Below are positions 1 to 9,370 of a stretch of DNA of 64,000 nucleotides, piece by piece (position 1 is the stretch's first letter; each line of letters starts with the position of its first letter). The notes under the pieces were generated by a model that worked only from the letters and a program-made list of their open reading frames with translations, ran no database searches and was not told the DNA's origin. The stretch comes from Bacteroidota bacterium (GTDB lineage Bacteria > Bacteroidota > Bacteroidia > B-17B0 > Aurantibacillaceae). The stretch is from positions 1 through 64,000 of the forward strand of contig JAIUNM010000013.1 in NCBI GenBank assembly GCA_020162035.1, written 5' to 3'. The position numbers were made by a program, and so were the translations under genes.

Positions 1-1860
1 TGGGGCTGTTGCTACCAAACTTGTATTACTAAACTGGCATACGTTTGGCGTTAAGTTTATTGCAACTGGGCTTGTGGCTACTACAGATAGATTGCTTACT
101 GCTGTTGATGTACATACAAGAGTGGTTTGTGAACTTGTAAAAAATGCAGTTGTAGTGTAATTACCTGCATGTGTAGGCATTAAATTATTAATTGTTGTGT
201 TTTGTAATGTGCTTGTGTATGCCGCTGGACCAGACCAACTGTAACTAGTTGCACCAAATGCTGTAGTTGTAAGCGTAACACTTGATCCTTGGCAACGGGT
301 ATATGTTGAGCTAGAAGGTGTAACTGTGTTTATGATTACAACTAATAAACTGCTATCTTTTTTACAGGATAAAACTGTGTTAATGATAGAGGGTGTGTTA
401 GGTGCTGTAGTATAAATTGTACTTGCTAAACTTTGAGTGTAATTATAAGCTGCAGTACCACTATATGTACCAGCATTTAAAGAAGTAGAATTTGCAATTG
501 AAGGGTTTTGTAGATTTGAAGCAAAACTATTTGGGCCTGTCCAAGAGTAATTAGCTATTACAGATTGGCCAGCCGCCGCAACAGTTGGGTTTATTGGGGT
601 TAAAGAGAAGTTTAAAGTTGAACCTTGACACGTTGGTGCATTAACTGCAAAAAGAGATAAAGTTGGAGTTTGTTTAACCATAACTTGAACTGTGCTTGCG
701 CATGCGCCAACTGTACCATTTGTGCCTGCATAAACACTATAAATACCACTAGCCAAACTACTTGGGTTTGGTGTTAATAAATTATATGTTGAAATTACAG
801 TACCAGGACCAGGGCTTGTTTGTGTAAAATAATTTCCTACTGTAGGAGTAATAGGAGGATTAATAACAGATGCCGTTGAATTTACAATACTATTAAAACC
901 ATTTGGGCCTGTCCATGAAAATGTTAAAACAGCAGGAGCTGCAGTATGAGACACTTGTGCAGTTAAACTAAATGTGTTTAAATTTGGTGCAGTACGTGTA
1001 CACATTGCATAACTTTCGTTTACAGCAGTTTTAATACCTGGTATATAATAAACAGTAATGTTTCCGTTACCATTTTGTGCTGCACCAGCACATAACGACC
1101 CAGCAGGAACTAAACTTGAACCGCCGCCGCCGCCGCCGCCGCCATTGGCACCAGTGCAACAACCATCGTTTCCGCCGCCGCCGCCGCCATAATAACCACC
1201 GCCGCCGCCACCGCCAGATGCAGTTTGCCAAGGGCCACCTTGACCACCTTGACCAAGAGTACCTGCAGAGCCACCTGGAGGAGTTGCAGCCCATGGTGTT
1301 CCACCAGCGCCACCTGCAAATTGAGTACCACCTTGACCACCAGCGCCAAATGTATTACAGCCATTTGCTCCATTATTACAATTTGCATTTCCACCGCACA
1401 CTTGAGTGGATCCACCCCCTCTGCCTCCACCACCACCAGCTACAATAATTCTAGTAGCTAAAGCTGCGCCTGTTCTTACATCAGAAGCTCCACCACCACC
1501 CCAAGATGCGTATCCTGCAGAACCACTTGATGCTTGACCATTACCGCCACCATTAAAACCACCTGACGCAGCACCTTGAGTACCCATACCGCCAACATAA
1601 ATTTGAAAAACTTGTCCTGGTGTAACAGGAACAGTAGCTTGAACAGCAGCACCTAAACCACCATTAGCTCCGCCACCTTTTGCTCCTCTAACTACAAATG
1701 TAACATGAGGTACACATAATGTAACTGGTACAGTAAATGTTTGAACACCTCCTGTAAAGTTAAAGCTAACAGAAGTGGCTTGCGTACTTATTAATGATAA
1801 AGGCTGTGAATGTAAATTATAAAAACCTAATAAAATTAAAAATATAATAATCTTTTTCAT
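1..1860 (-). CDS. Glycine-rich, Ig-like repeat secreted surface protein (3' part beyond window)
   Basis: The frame is open without a stop from the ATG at 1858-1860 to base 1, so at least 620 residues are present and the C-terminus is missing. It starts with a signal peptide (MKKIIIFLILLGFYNLHSQ). Residues about 45-265 are extremely glycine-rich, with runs of 7-8 Gly encoded mostly by GGC. Three Ig-like units follow, about 115 residues apart, marked by WTGPNGF near 313, WTGPNSF near 437 and WSGPAAY near 540. In Bacteroidota such architectures are typically exported adhesins, often T9SS cargo; the sorting domain would lie outside the window, so this is inference. A TACCTTTG box lies just upstream. 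Its function is unknown; surface attachment is the most likely role. Confidence 0.8.
   Translation of the reverse strand, partial: MKKIIIFLILLGFYNLHSQPLSLISTQATSVSFNFTGGVQTFTVPVTLCVPHVTFVVRGAKGGGANGGLGAAVQATVPVTPGQVFQIYVGGMGTQGAASGGFNGGGNGQASSGSAGYASWGGGGASDVRTGAALATRIIVAGGGGGRGGGSTQVCGGNANCNNGANGCNTFGAGGQGGTQFAGGAGGTPWAATPPGGSAGTLGQGGQGGPWQTASGGGGGGGYYGGGGGGNDGCCTGANGGGGGGGGSSLVPAGSLCAGAAQNGNGNITVYYIPGIKTAVNESYAMCTRTAPNLNTFSLTAQVSHTAAPAVLTFSWTGPNGFNSIVNSTASVINPPITPTVGNYFTQTSPGPGTVISTYNLLTPNPSSLASGIYSVYAGTNGTVGACASTVQVMVKQTPTLSLFAVNAPTCQGSTLNFSLTPINPTVAAAGQSVIANYSWTGPNSFASNLQNPSIANSTSLNAGTYSGTAAYNYTQSLASTIYTTAPNTPSIINTVLSCKKDSSLLVVIINTVTPSSSTYTRCQGSSVTLTTTAFGATSYSWSGPAAYTSTLQNTTINNLMPTHAGNYTTTAFFTSSQTTLVCTSTAVSNLSVVATSPVAINLTPNVCQFSNTSLVATAP
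1121..1143. repeat. CCG/GGC trinucleotide tract coding polyglycine
   Basis: There are nearly eight uninterrupted CCG units, read as GGC glycine codons on the minus strand. Shorter tracts of the same kind follow around 1174-1187 and 1197-1216. They stand out in a very AT-rich region and could change length by slippage without breaking the frame. Confidence 0.8.
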
Positions 1861-2162
1861 GTAATTTCTTTACTCAAAGGTAGGTTAAAAATAAATTTCT
1901 ATAGAATTATTCACTCATTTAAAGTGTGGTTTTAATAATTTACTTAACCTAAATTTTAACAAATCTTAAAGTTTATATTTTAAATTTTGAAAATCAACAG
2001 ATTAAATTAAGCAGGAAACTTAATTTTTTATTTATTTTAATTCGAAAAAAATATATAAATTACTGATTTTAAACGTTTTAAATAAAATAAATGAATTTTA
2101 ATAAAAAAATTATCTAAAGGCATTTAATAAGGAACAAAACTCTGTTTTTTTTTCGATAAAAT
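1861..2162. other. AT-rich intergenic region
   Basis: About 300 bp between two leftward genes, very rich in A and T. Apart from the promoter-like box near 1875, I see no ORF, RNA gene or strong hairpin. Confidence 0.6.
1875..1882 (-). promoter_or_regulatory. Bacteroidota -7 box (TACCTTTG) of the Ig-like surface protein
   Basis: TACCTTTG on the minus strand matches the TAnnTTTG consensus and lies about 15 nt before the start codon. No clear -33 TTG is seen at the expected distance. Confidence 0.45.
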
Positions 2163-2885
2163 TTACCAAAGTAAAAATTGCTCGTCCCACATTGGTTTAA
2201 ACCATTTTTCTTTACCAAACCTGCTTTCCATATCTAATTTTACTTCGGAAATTGTTTTTACTTTTTTCTTTTTGGGTGTTTGAAGATCTGAGGCTGCTAT
2301 TAAAGGTTGTAACTCAATTTTTTTAGCAAAATAAATAACCCCACCATCTTCGGTTGCTAAACCAAGAATTGTGCCTGGTAAACCTGTGTAACTCTCGGGG
2401 CCAACAGATGGAGTTAAATCATAACTAAACCATGCATAAATTTTTGTAGTGTCGTTAGCTTGCCAAATGGCTTTTCGACAATTGTAACCAGCAATTTTTC
2501 TTGTTCCATCTGTAATTTTCCAAGTTCTTTTTATAATGCTATCTTTTAAATAAAGTTCTTCGCCCCACATATTTTTTATTAAAAACCTAGTTTTAGAATT
2601 TAAATTATGATACGTAGTGTTTTTTTGTGTTAACCAATCCATTTGTTCCCTAATGTCGCTTTCTTGTGGTTTAAATACAGATAAAGAATCTGAAATAATT
2701 AATTCAAATACATCTATTTTAATTTTATTTTCTTCTTTTATCCAATCTTTAGTTCGTTCGCCTTTATACTTTTTAAATAAATTAGTTTTACGCTCAAATA
2801 TTATTTTAGCATTTGTAACTTGGGCAGATAAATTATATCCAATCAAAAAAACAAAAAATGTATTAATCCATTTCATCTTCATCAT
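2163..2885 (-). CDS. GLPGLI family protein
   Basis: A 240-residue exported protein with an N-terminal signal peptide ending near LSAQ. It carries the family motif around residues 165-185 (YTGLPGTILGL, then EDGGVIYFAKKI), the defining element of the GLPGLI family (Porph_ging). The biochemical role is unknown, but members usually sit beside an outer-membrane beta-barrel receptor, as here. The gene overlaps the 3' end of the upstream barrel gene by 23 bp, suggesting translational coupling. Several in-frame ATGs occur at the start (codons 1, 2 and 4), so the exact start is uncertain by up to three residues. Confidence 0.85.
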   Translation of the reverse strand: MMKMKWINTFFVFLIGYNLSAQVTNAKIIFERKTNLFKKYKGERTKDWIKEENKIKIDVFELIISDSLSVFKPQESDIREQMDWLTQKNTTYHNLNSKTRFLIKNMWGEELYLKDSIIKRTWKITDGTRKIAGYNCRKAIWQANDTTKIYAWFSYDLTPSVGPESYTGLPGTILGLATEDGGVIYFAKKIELQPLIAASDLQTPKKKKVKTISEVKLDMESRFGKEKWFKPMWDEQFLLW

Positions 2886-5613
2886 TTTCTTTTGTTTTTT
2901 GGCTGTTAAACTTATACGTTAACCTTAATAAAATGTAACGTTTTATTATTTGCGTTTTTGTATCTGTAATTTGATTTGCATAAACAGTACGTTGGTTGTT
3001 TATGTTTTGATTTAAAATATCATTTGCTTCTATTGCAACAATTAAGTTTTCATTTTTTAAAAATGTTTTATTTAAAGTTGCATTCCAAATTACATAATTA
3101 ATGTTATACCCATTTGCTCTGTTGCCATTATTGGTATATACTGCATCTGTTGTTATATTAAAGTTTTTAGGTAATTTAAAATATATGTTTGCATTTAAAT
3201 CATATGTATAGTATGGTTGATTAGTAAGTGAATTAATTTGTGATTTTGGTAAATTGTAAGAGTAACTTCCGCCAATGCGTATTTGATAATTATCTTTTTC
3301 TTTAATAAAATTTAAACTTGGATTAATCCCTAAATTTTGCTGTTGGTTTTTTTGCGCATTAATGTAATTAATATTGTTAGAAAAATTGCTAGATAAATTA
3401 TAATCGATTTTTAAAAACTTTTTAAATATTGGGAACCCTCCACCAAACCATAAGTTAGAATAAAAATTACCATTTTGCACATTAATATATTCTGATGTTA
3501 CTTTACCAAAATTATCGTAAGAACTAATGTTTGCAACTTGATTAATTGAATTGTTGTAATTTGCTCCAGTATAAAAACTTACCTCGCTAATTCCTTTCCA
3601 AAAATAATAATCGATGTTTACGTTATTGTTGTAAGTTGGTTTTAAATTTGGATTACCAATTACTATTCTATTAGGATCTGTATTATCAATAACTGGTTGC
3701 AGTTGTTGTAAACTAGGGGGACTTGCGCTTGCAGTGTACCTTAAATTTAAATTACTACCTTGGTTAAACCTAAAGGTTGCGCCTGCTGTAGGTAAAATAA
3801 AATTAAATGATTTTGATAAATTAGTGTTAGTTGTAATATTATTGTTTAATAAAGTTATGTTTCTATAAGCTGCGCCTATTGAAAATCTATATTTTTTAAC
3901 ATCGTAAATTAATTTGCTCATGGCTCGATGCAAAATACGAGTATTTGCAAAATTGTTTGATTGTAAAGGGTTAATAACATCAGTGCCTACACTATCTTTG
4001 TCTAATGTGTTTCTGTTATTATTGGTTAACGTGTGTATAAACTGATAGTTTAAATCTAATTTAATTTTTTTAGTTAGCGGTTCGATGTAGTTTATTGAAA
4101 CATCTTGTTGTTGTTTAGTGTTTAGTTCTGTTCTTTTTTGTAATAAAAGTTTATTTGGTAATTGGTTATTAAAATAGGTGAAATCTGTTTGCAGTGTTGA
4201 ATTGGTTAAAGAGTTAGAAAAATCGGGTTTATACCCAAAATTTAACTCGCGATTTTTTTTCATAAATTTCCTGAATATTCTAAAATTTAAATTATAATTT
4301 GTGCTATATCCATTGCGTTTGTTAGTAATTTCTGTACTGCGCGTTAACTTATCATCTGAGCTAATAAATTCGTCTCTTTTATAATTATTAGAATATTTTT
4401 CGCTATAGTCGTAATGAGGTTTAATGTTTACTTCGGTCAAGCTATCTAATTTAAAATTTACTTTTGCATTTGCTGTGTGCATTTGGTTGTTAGAAAAATT
4501 ATTTACAACCTGTTTGTTTGTATAACTTGTATCTTCTAAAAAAAATTGGTTATTAGTTTCTGAACCTGAGTTTAAAATACCATTGTTGTATGTATAATCA
4601 AAATTATATTTAGTGTTTTTACCTATTTTGTTGTTATAATAAATACCGGTTTTTAAAGTTTTAGGGATACCAGTACCTGTTTGCGAACCGTTAGACTGCC
4701 ACCCTCCAGTTTCTTCGTTAAAACTCCATGGTTGTTCGTTATCTAAACCAAATTTATCATTATCTTGCCAATTAAAACTACTTTTTGGTGTATTAGAGGT
4801 TAAGCCAAATACACTAAATTTTTTTTGTTTTTTAAATCGGTTAAATAACAACTCGCCTTCGTAAAATTTTTGAAAATCGCTTGCAGCAGATGTTTTGCCA
4901 AAATAGCCTTTTTTAGCATCTTCTTTTAATTTTAAGTTTACAACTTTAACGGTTTCATCGGTGCTTTCGCTATTTTCGTTTTTCTTTTCAAAAACTTGTA
5001 CGGTTTCTATAGTGTTTGCGTTTAAGTTACGTGTTGCTGAAGTTGGGTCGCTTCCAAAAAACTCATCGCCATCAACTAATACTTGGTCAACTTCCTTACC
5101 TTGTATAGTAATTTTGCCCGTGGCATCTACTTTCATGCCCGGTAGTTTTTTTAGTAAATCCTCTACCGTTGCGTTGGGTTTAGTTTTAAAGCTATCGGCG
5201 GTAAATTGTAAGGTATCGCCTTTGTAATACATTTTATCTCTATACGCTAAAACTTCTACCTCTTTAAGCTCAACACTTTTAGGAGGCAACACAATGTTTT
5301 TAATATTAAATACAGTATCATTTACAGATGGTACAATTAAATATGTTTTATCATTAAAGCTTGGGTGTGCAACTACAACTATGTAAGTATCTAAAGGTAC
5401 TTTAATAGGTTTAAAAATGCCGTTTATATTGCTGCGCGAGTGGTTTATTAAAGTACTATCTTTAAACTTAATTAGCATTAACAAGGTATTTGGTAATGCG
5501 TTTTTTTGAGTGCTATCTTGCTTTAAATTACCGTAAAATGTTATGTTTTGAGCCTGTGTAAATTGAAATAAAACAATTGCAATTAAGGAAAGTAAGGCTT
5601 TTAATTTTGGCAT
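2863..5613 (-). CDS. Outer-membrane beta-barrel protein, TonB-dependent receptor-like
   Basis: A 916-residue exported protein with a signal peptide (to about FTQAQ, residue 22). A carboxypeptidase-regulatory-like beta-sandwich (about 25-120) is followed by a plug-like segment containing VEDLLKKLPGMKVDATGKITIQG (about 150-175) and LVDGDEFFGSDP. The rest, from about 240 to the end, alternates short beta strands rich in Asn, Tyr and Ser, as expected for a 22-strand barrel. It belongs to the 'outer membrane beta-barrel family' common in Bacteroidota. No TonB box was identified. The overlap with the downstream GLPGLI gene implies one transcript and a joint role. The substrate cannot be inferred. 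Confidence 0.85.
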   Translation of the reverse strand: MPKLKALLSLIAIVLFQFTQAQNITFYGNLKQDSTQKNALPNTLLMLIKFKDSTLINHSRSNINGIFKPIKVPLDTYIVVVAHPSFNDKTYLIVPSVNDTVFNIKNIVLPPKSVELKEVEVLAYRDKMYYKGDTLQFTADSFKTKPNATVEDLLKKLPGMKVDATGKITIQGKEVDQVLVDGDEFFGSDPTSATRNLNANTIETVQVFEKKNENSESTDETVKVVNLKLKEDAKKGYFGKTSAASDFQKFYEGELLFNRFKKQKKFSVFGLTSNTPKSSFNWQDNDKFGLDNEQPWSFNEETGGWQSNGSQTGTGIPKTLKTGIYYNNKIGKNTKYNFDYTYNNGILNSGSETNNQFFLEDTSYTNKQVVNNFSNNQMHTANAKVNFKLDSLTEVNIKPHYDYSEKYSNNYKRDEFISSDDKLTRSTEITNKRNGYSTNYNLNFRIFRKFMKKNRELNFGYKPDFSNSLTNSTLQTDFTYFNNQLPNKLLLQKRTELNTKQQQDVSINYIEPLTKKIKLDLNYQFIHTLTNNNRNTLDKDSVGTDVINPLQSNNFANTRILHRAMSKLIYDVKKYRFSIGAAYRNITLLNNNITTNTNLSKSFNFILPTAGATFRFNQGSNLNLRYTASASPPSLQQLQPVIDNTDPNRIVIGNPNLKPTYNNNVNIDYYFWKGISEVSFYTGANYNNSINQVANISSYDNFGKVTSEYINVQNGNFYSNLWFGGGFPIFKKFLKIDYNLSSNFSNNINYINAQKNQQQNLGINPSLNFIKEKDNYQIRIGGSYSYNLPKSQINSLTNQPYYTYDLNANIYFKLPKNFNITTDAVYTNNGNRANGYNINYVIWNATLNKTFLKNENLIVAIEANDILNQNINNQRTVYANQITDTKTQIIKRYILLRLTYKFNSQKTKENDEDEMD

Positions 5614-5761
5614 ACAAAATGGTTATAATACTTTCCTTTAAATTGGTTACAAAATAATTATACCAAAACTATAAATTTTTTTTATTGATTACATTAACTA
5701 GTTAATTTAAGTTTAAGAAAGAATGTTAAAATAAATGACGATAAATTATAGATGATTATAA

Positions 5762-6349
5762 CTACTCTCCTCCCATCATCTTTCTTACATACTTACCAAT
5801 TATATCAAACTCTAAATTTACAGTATCGTTAATTTTTAAGTGTTTAAAACTTGTATGGTTAAATGTGTAAGGTATAATACAAACACTAAATGTATTTATT
5901 AAACTATCTACTACTGTTAGGCTTACTCCGTTAATTGTAATACTTCCTTTTTGTACTGTTATAAAATTTTTATGTATTGGGTGCTCAAAGGTAAATTTAA
6001 AACTTCCGTTTAAATCTTCAATTTTAACACATTTAGCTACTGTATCTACGTGGCCTTGTACAATGTGTCCATCAAACCTGCCGTTTGCTGGCATACAACG
6101 TTCAATATTTACAACATTGTTAACTTGTAAGTGGTTTAAGTTTGTTTTATTTAGTGTTTCTTCAATAGCTGTAACTTTATATGTATCTCCTTTAATTTCT
6201 ACTACGGTTAAACAAACCCCATTGTGCGCCAAGCTTTGATCTATTTTTAATTCGTTTGTAAACTTGCAAGAGAATATAAAATGTTTGTTTGTGCCTTCGC
6301 TTGTAACACTTTTTAAAGTGGCTATATCTTCAATTATTCCGGTAAACAT
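5762..6349 (-). CDS. ribE: Riboflavin synthase, alpha subunit
   Basis: A 195-residue protein, the usual length for this family. It converts two molecules of 6,7-dimethyl-8-ribityllumazine to riboflavin plus the pyrimidinedione substrate, the last step of riboflavin synthesis in the cytosol. It starts with the diagnostic MFTGIIE. The two homologous lumazine-binding barrels are visible: the first contains NGVCLTV (about 43-49) and the second contains NGVSLTVVDS (about 139-148), with GHIVQGHVD between them. The gene stands alone, with a hairpin terminator just upstream that isolates it from the preceding gene. The older symbol ribC is also used for this enzyme. Confidence 0.95.
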   Translation of the reverse strand: MFTGIIEDIATLKSVTSEGTNKHFIFSCKFTNELKIDQSLAHNGVCLTVVEIKGDTYKVTAIEETLNKTNLNHLQVNNVVNIERCMPANGRFDGHIVQGHVDTVAKCVKIEDLNGSFKFTFEHPIHKNFITVQKGSITINGVSLTVVDSLINTFSVCIIPYTFNHTSFKHLKINDTVNLEFDIIGKYVRKMMGGE

Positions 6350-6366
6350 AAAAAATACAATTACAA

Positions 6367-6398
6367 AAAAGCCCTTTTAGTAAACTAAAAGGGCTTTT
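6367..6398 (-). terminator. Rho-independent terminator, 14-bp stem
   Basis: A perfect 14-bp inverted repeat (AAAAGCCCTTTTAG / CTAAAAGGGCTTTT) with a 4-nt TAAA loop. It lies immediately downstream of the leftward gene ending at 6415 and upstream of the riboflavin synthase gene. Confidence 0.9.
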
Positions 6399-6414
6399 GA
6401 TTATTAAAACATTA

Positions 6415-7233
6415 TTATTTTTTTACGAATTCGCCCATTGTGCAATCGTAATTTAAGAAATAGCCACCTTTAGGTAAATTACTAACATCTAACTTGCTGC
6501 CAAATCCTTTTTTAACAATGTTGCCATATTGGTCGTAAACTTCAAAATTAGTTTCCATTGCTTTATCAGATTTTCCTTTTTCAAAAAAGTTTACATCTTT
6601 GCTTGCTTTTAAAGGTGCGAAATCAATTGCAGGTACATCGCTCATTAAATCTACGGCTTTACTTAAACGTGGTTGCCCTGTATAATCTGTTTGGCGTACA
6701 CGAATTTGATTTTTACCCGAGTGCGGCGCAATTTTAAATTCGTAATCGTTACTTACAGGAGTTCCTTTACCTTCAACTTCGCCTACTTTTACCCATTTGT
6801 TCCATTTAAATTGTTCAACTGCAAAAGAAAGTTTACCTGTTTCAGATTTAGTAGTCCATTTAATGGTTCCGTCTTTAGCGGCTGTCATAGCAATAACCTC
6901 AAAAGTACTTTTTGGTTTTAAAACCTCGGGGTTTAATACTTTTGGTTTACAACCTTCTTTATGTTTAATTTTAATTTCAACTTTATCGCCAATATTTAAC
7001 TTGTGCGATTTCATATCAATTTCAAAAGCGCTTGAGTTAGTTTCATCGGTAGTAATGTTCCCGTTAACCAAAACCTCAGTTACACAAAAACCAACACCTG
7101 CACTATTTCCATATGGGTTTTGAACGTATAGATTTTTTCCTTGGTAATTACCTTCTAAAATAATGATGCCTTGTGCTTTTGAAATAACAAATGTATTAAA
7201 GCAAAGTAAAGCAACTATAAATAATTTTTTCAT
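6415..7233 (-). CDS. Secreted protein with T9SS-like C-terminal domain, function unknown
   Basis: I chose the ATG at 7233 because it begins a clean signal peptide (MKKLFIVALLCFNTFVISKAQ); the frame opens five codons earlier at 7248. The mature part of about 250 residues reads as beta-rich modules: an N-terminal segment with a Cys-containing 'GVGFCVTEVLVNG' stretch, a fibronectin-like middle (about 110-195, ending SGKNQIRVRQTDY), and a short C-terminal module with 'YDQYGNIVKKG' and 'NLPKGGYFLNYD'. That last part resembles type A T9SS sorting domains, although the protein is small. It is a single gene, closed by the hairpin at 6367-6398. The function is unknown. Confidence 0.75.
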   Translation of the reverse strand: MKKLFIVALLCFNTFVISKAQGIIILEGNYQGKNLYVQNPYGNSAGVGFCVTEVLVNGNITTDETNSSAFEIDMKSHKLNIGDKVEIKIKHKEGCKPKVLNPEVLKPKSTFEVIAMTAAKDGTIKWTTKSETGKLSFAVEQFKWNKWVKVGEVEGKGTPVSNDYEFKIAPHSGKNQIRVRQTDYTGQPRLSKAVDLMSDVPAIDFAPLKASKDVNFFEKGKSDKAMETNFEVYDQYGNIVKKGFGSKLDVSNLPKGGYFLNYDCTMGEFVKK

Positions 7234-7333
7234 TAGTGTATCCATCATTCTTAAGTATGCAATATTATAATCATTTTTTTGAATTACAAAATAAATTTTT
7301 AACTAAATTGGTTTATACTTGGTGTTTTTTTAC

Positions 7334-7341
7334 TAATTTTG
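7334..7341 (+). promoter_or_regulatory. -7 box (TAATTTTG) for the peptide-binding lipoprotein
   Basis: TAATTTTG matches TAnnTTTG 22 nt before the start codon. A TTG at 7308-7310 is 23 nt upstream, at the long end of accepted spacing. Confidence 0.5.
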
Positions 7342-7362
7342 GTAAAATAAGCCTTTTAACCT

Positions 7363-9057
7363 ATGCAAATATATAATAAAACTACTTTTTTAAGTGTTTC
7401 TGCCCTCTTATTGTTGTTTTCTTGCAAAAACAGCGATAGTTCTATTAATGAAAACACGAATAGCTTTAAAGGCGGAAACAAAGTTGTTAGAATTGCAGAA
7501 GTTGTCCCAGTTAAAAACACATTTCCTCATCAAATAATAAATTATGTAGAAGGAATTGTAATTGCTCAAATGCACGAAGGATTACTAAAAATGAATCCTA
7601 AAGACATGACCATTATGCCAGGTATAGCAGAAAAATGGGACGTTTCGGCTGATGGCAAAACTGTTGTGTTTACTTTGCGAAAAAACGCAAAATTTCAAGC
7701 TAACGAAGGATTTGAGGCAAAACCAATTACAAGTAAAGATGTAAAATTTACTTTTGAATTATTGTGTACAGAAGGGAATAACAATGTTCATTACGAAACA
7801 GTTTGTAAAGATAGAATTGTAGGAGCAAATGATTTTAGAGATAAAAAAGCTACTACAATTACAGGTTTTAAAATTATTGATGATTATACTTTTAGTATTC
7901 AATTAATAAATAATGCTTCAATTTTTTTAGAAATTCTTACAAACCCTGTTGCATCAATAATTAGCGAAGAGGCTTATAAAACACAAAAAGATAAATTAGT
8001 AATTGGTGCAGGACCTTTTATATATGATACTAAAGCCAGTACACCTAAACATTTTGTTTTTTATAAAAACATAAATTATTATGCAGTTGATAAAGACGGT
8101 AATCCTTTACCTTACTTAGATTCGGTTATTGTAGATGTTTTAGCAAACACAGAAGAATCTTTAATTAAATTTAGAGAAGGGAAATACGATCACATAGGTT
8201 CAGTGCCAAGTAATCAGTTAAAAAATATTGTAGAAAGTAATATTAATGAGTTTAAAGGGAGTCCACCAAAATTTATAATAGACCAAAGGCCTGAAATGAT
8301 AAGTAGTTACTATACTTTAAATATAAATAAGGCACCATTAAATGATATTAAAGTAAGACAAGCCATTAATTACGCTATTGATAAAAACAAAATAATTGAT
8401 AAAGTTTTATTTGGGCAAGCATACGGGCCTGCAATTTATGGCTTAGTTCCTCCATCATTTTCGTATTATAAAAATTCTGAAATTAAAGGTTATGATGTTG
8501 ATATTGAAAAAGCAAAAAAACTTTTAAGCGAAGCGGGATTTGCTGATGGTAAAAATTTTCCGGAATTGCAACTAATAGTTAATGGCGGAAACACACGAAA
8601 CAACAGTGTAGCAGCCGAAATTCAAAAACAATTAAAAACAAATTTAAATATAAATGTTACGTTTGAATCTATGGCAAGTGGCGATAAATATCAATTTCAA
8701 TTAGATGGTAAAGGCGATATTTTTTCTGATGGATGGGTTGCAGATTATCCAAGCCCCGAATCCTTTTTATCGGTTTTTTACGGAGCAAATATTAAACCAA
8801 ACGAACCTCATCGTTACCCAAATACAATGGCTTACAATAATAAAGAATATAATAATTATTATGAACAAGGCCGTAACGCATCAAGTAGGGATAGTGCAGC
8901 TAAATATTTTGTAAAAGCAGACCAAGTTTTAATGAACGATGCCGTAATAATTCCTTTAATATATGAGAGTAACTGTAGGTTAGTAAGTAATAAGTTAAAA
9001 AATTATTTTTCTAGCCCGTTAAGAAATTTTGATTTTACTAAAGTAAAAGTAGATTAA
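7363..9057 (+). CDS. ABC transporter substrate-binding lipoprotein, family 5 (oligopeptide type)
   Basis: A 564-residue periplasmic solute-binding protein of the OppA/DppA family (SBP_bac_5). The lipobox LLLFSC puts the lipidated Cys near residue 21. Typical family features follow: 'IAQMHEGLLKMNPKDMTIMPGIAEKWDVSADGKTVVFTLRKNAKF' in the first lobe (approximately 67-110), 'VRQAINYAIDKNKII' (approximately 330), and a final segment placing the peptide-binding cleft. No permease or ATPase gene is adjacent, so the partner transporter must be encoded elsewhere. The ligand, probably a peptide, is inferred from the family only. Confidence 0.88.
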   Translation: MQIYNKTTFLSVSALLLLFSCKNSDSSINENTNSFKGGNKVVRIAEVVPVKNTFPHQIINYVEGIVIAQMHEGLLKMNPKDMTIMPGIAEKWDVSADGKTVVFTLRKNAKFQANEGFEAKPITSKDVKFTFELLCTEGNNNVHYETVCKDRIVGANDFRDKKATTITGFKIIDDYTFSIQLINNASIFLEILTNPVASIISEEAYKTQKDKLVIGAGPFIYDTKASTPKHFVFYKNINYYAVDKDGNPLPYLDSVIVDVLANTEESLIKFREGKYDHIGSVPSNQLKNIVESNINEFKGSPPKFIIDQRPEMISSYYTLNINKAPLNDIKVRQAINYAIDKNKIIDKVLFGQAYGPAIYGLVPPSFSYYKNSEIKGYDVDIEKAKKLLSEAGFADGKNFPELQLIVNGGNTRNNSVAAEIQKQLKTNLNINVTFESMASGDKYQFQLDGKGDIFSDGWVADYPSPESFLSVFYGANIKPNEPHRYPNTMAYNNKEYNNYYEQGRNASSRDSAAKYFVKADQVLMNDAVIIPLIYESNCRLVSNKLKNYFSSPLRNFDFTKVKVD

Positions 9058-9091
9058 TTGCTCAATTATTTAATATAAAACAATAAGTACA

Positions 9092-9364
9092 ATGAATAGA
9101 ATAATGGTAGTTATTTCTCTTTCAATAGAAGGGATACAGACTATAATTGCAAACCCAGAGTTGCCTAAAAAAGAAATGGAGTTTGTAAATAAATGGAAGG
9201 CAGAAAATATATTAGAAAGTTTTTTTATTTCTGTTTCTAAAAAAGATGCGGTACTTATTTTTCAAAACATAGATGAGGTTAAAACAAAAGAATTAATTGA
9301 ATCGCTACCTTATTTCCCGTACATGTCTAAAATAGAATATCATAATTTAAATAAACAGTTTTAA
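9092..9364 (+). CDS. Small conserved protein, muconolactone-isomerase-like fold
   Basis: A 90-residue cytosolic protein starting MNRIMVVISL. The pattern of strands and helices (IMVVISL, then a helix, then LESFFISVSKKDAVLIFQ, then VKTKELIESLPYFPYMSKIEYH) resembles the dimeric alpha/beta-barrel seen in muconolactone isomerase and YciI-like proteins. The catalytic role is unknown. It starts 34 nt after the peptide-binding lipoprotein on the same strand and may share its transcript. Convergent with the next gene. Hypothetical apart from the fold impression. Confidence 0.6.
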   Translation: MNRIMVVISLSIEGIQTIIANPELPKKEMEFVNKWKAENILESFFISVSKKDAVLIFQNIDEVKTKELIESLPYFPYMSKIEYHNLNKQF

Positions 9365-9370
9365 ATAATA

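Noticed and set aside
1067-1461. Several overlapping ORFs on both strands with Arg-, His- or Ala-rich products
   Set aside because: They are frame shadows of the glycine-rich region of the minus-strand surface protein, created by GGC/CCG repeats.
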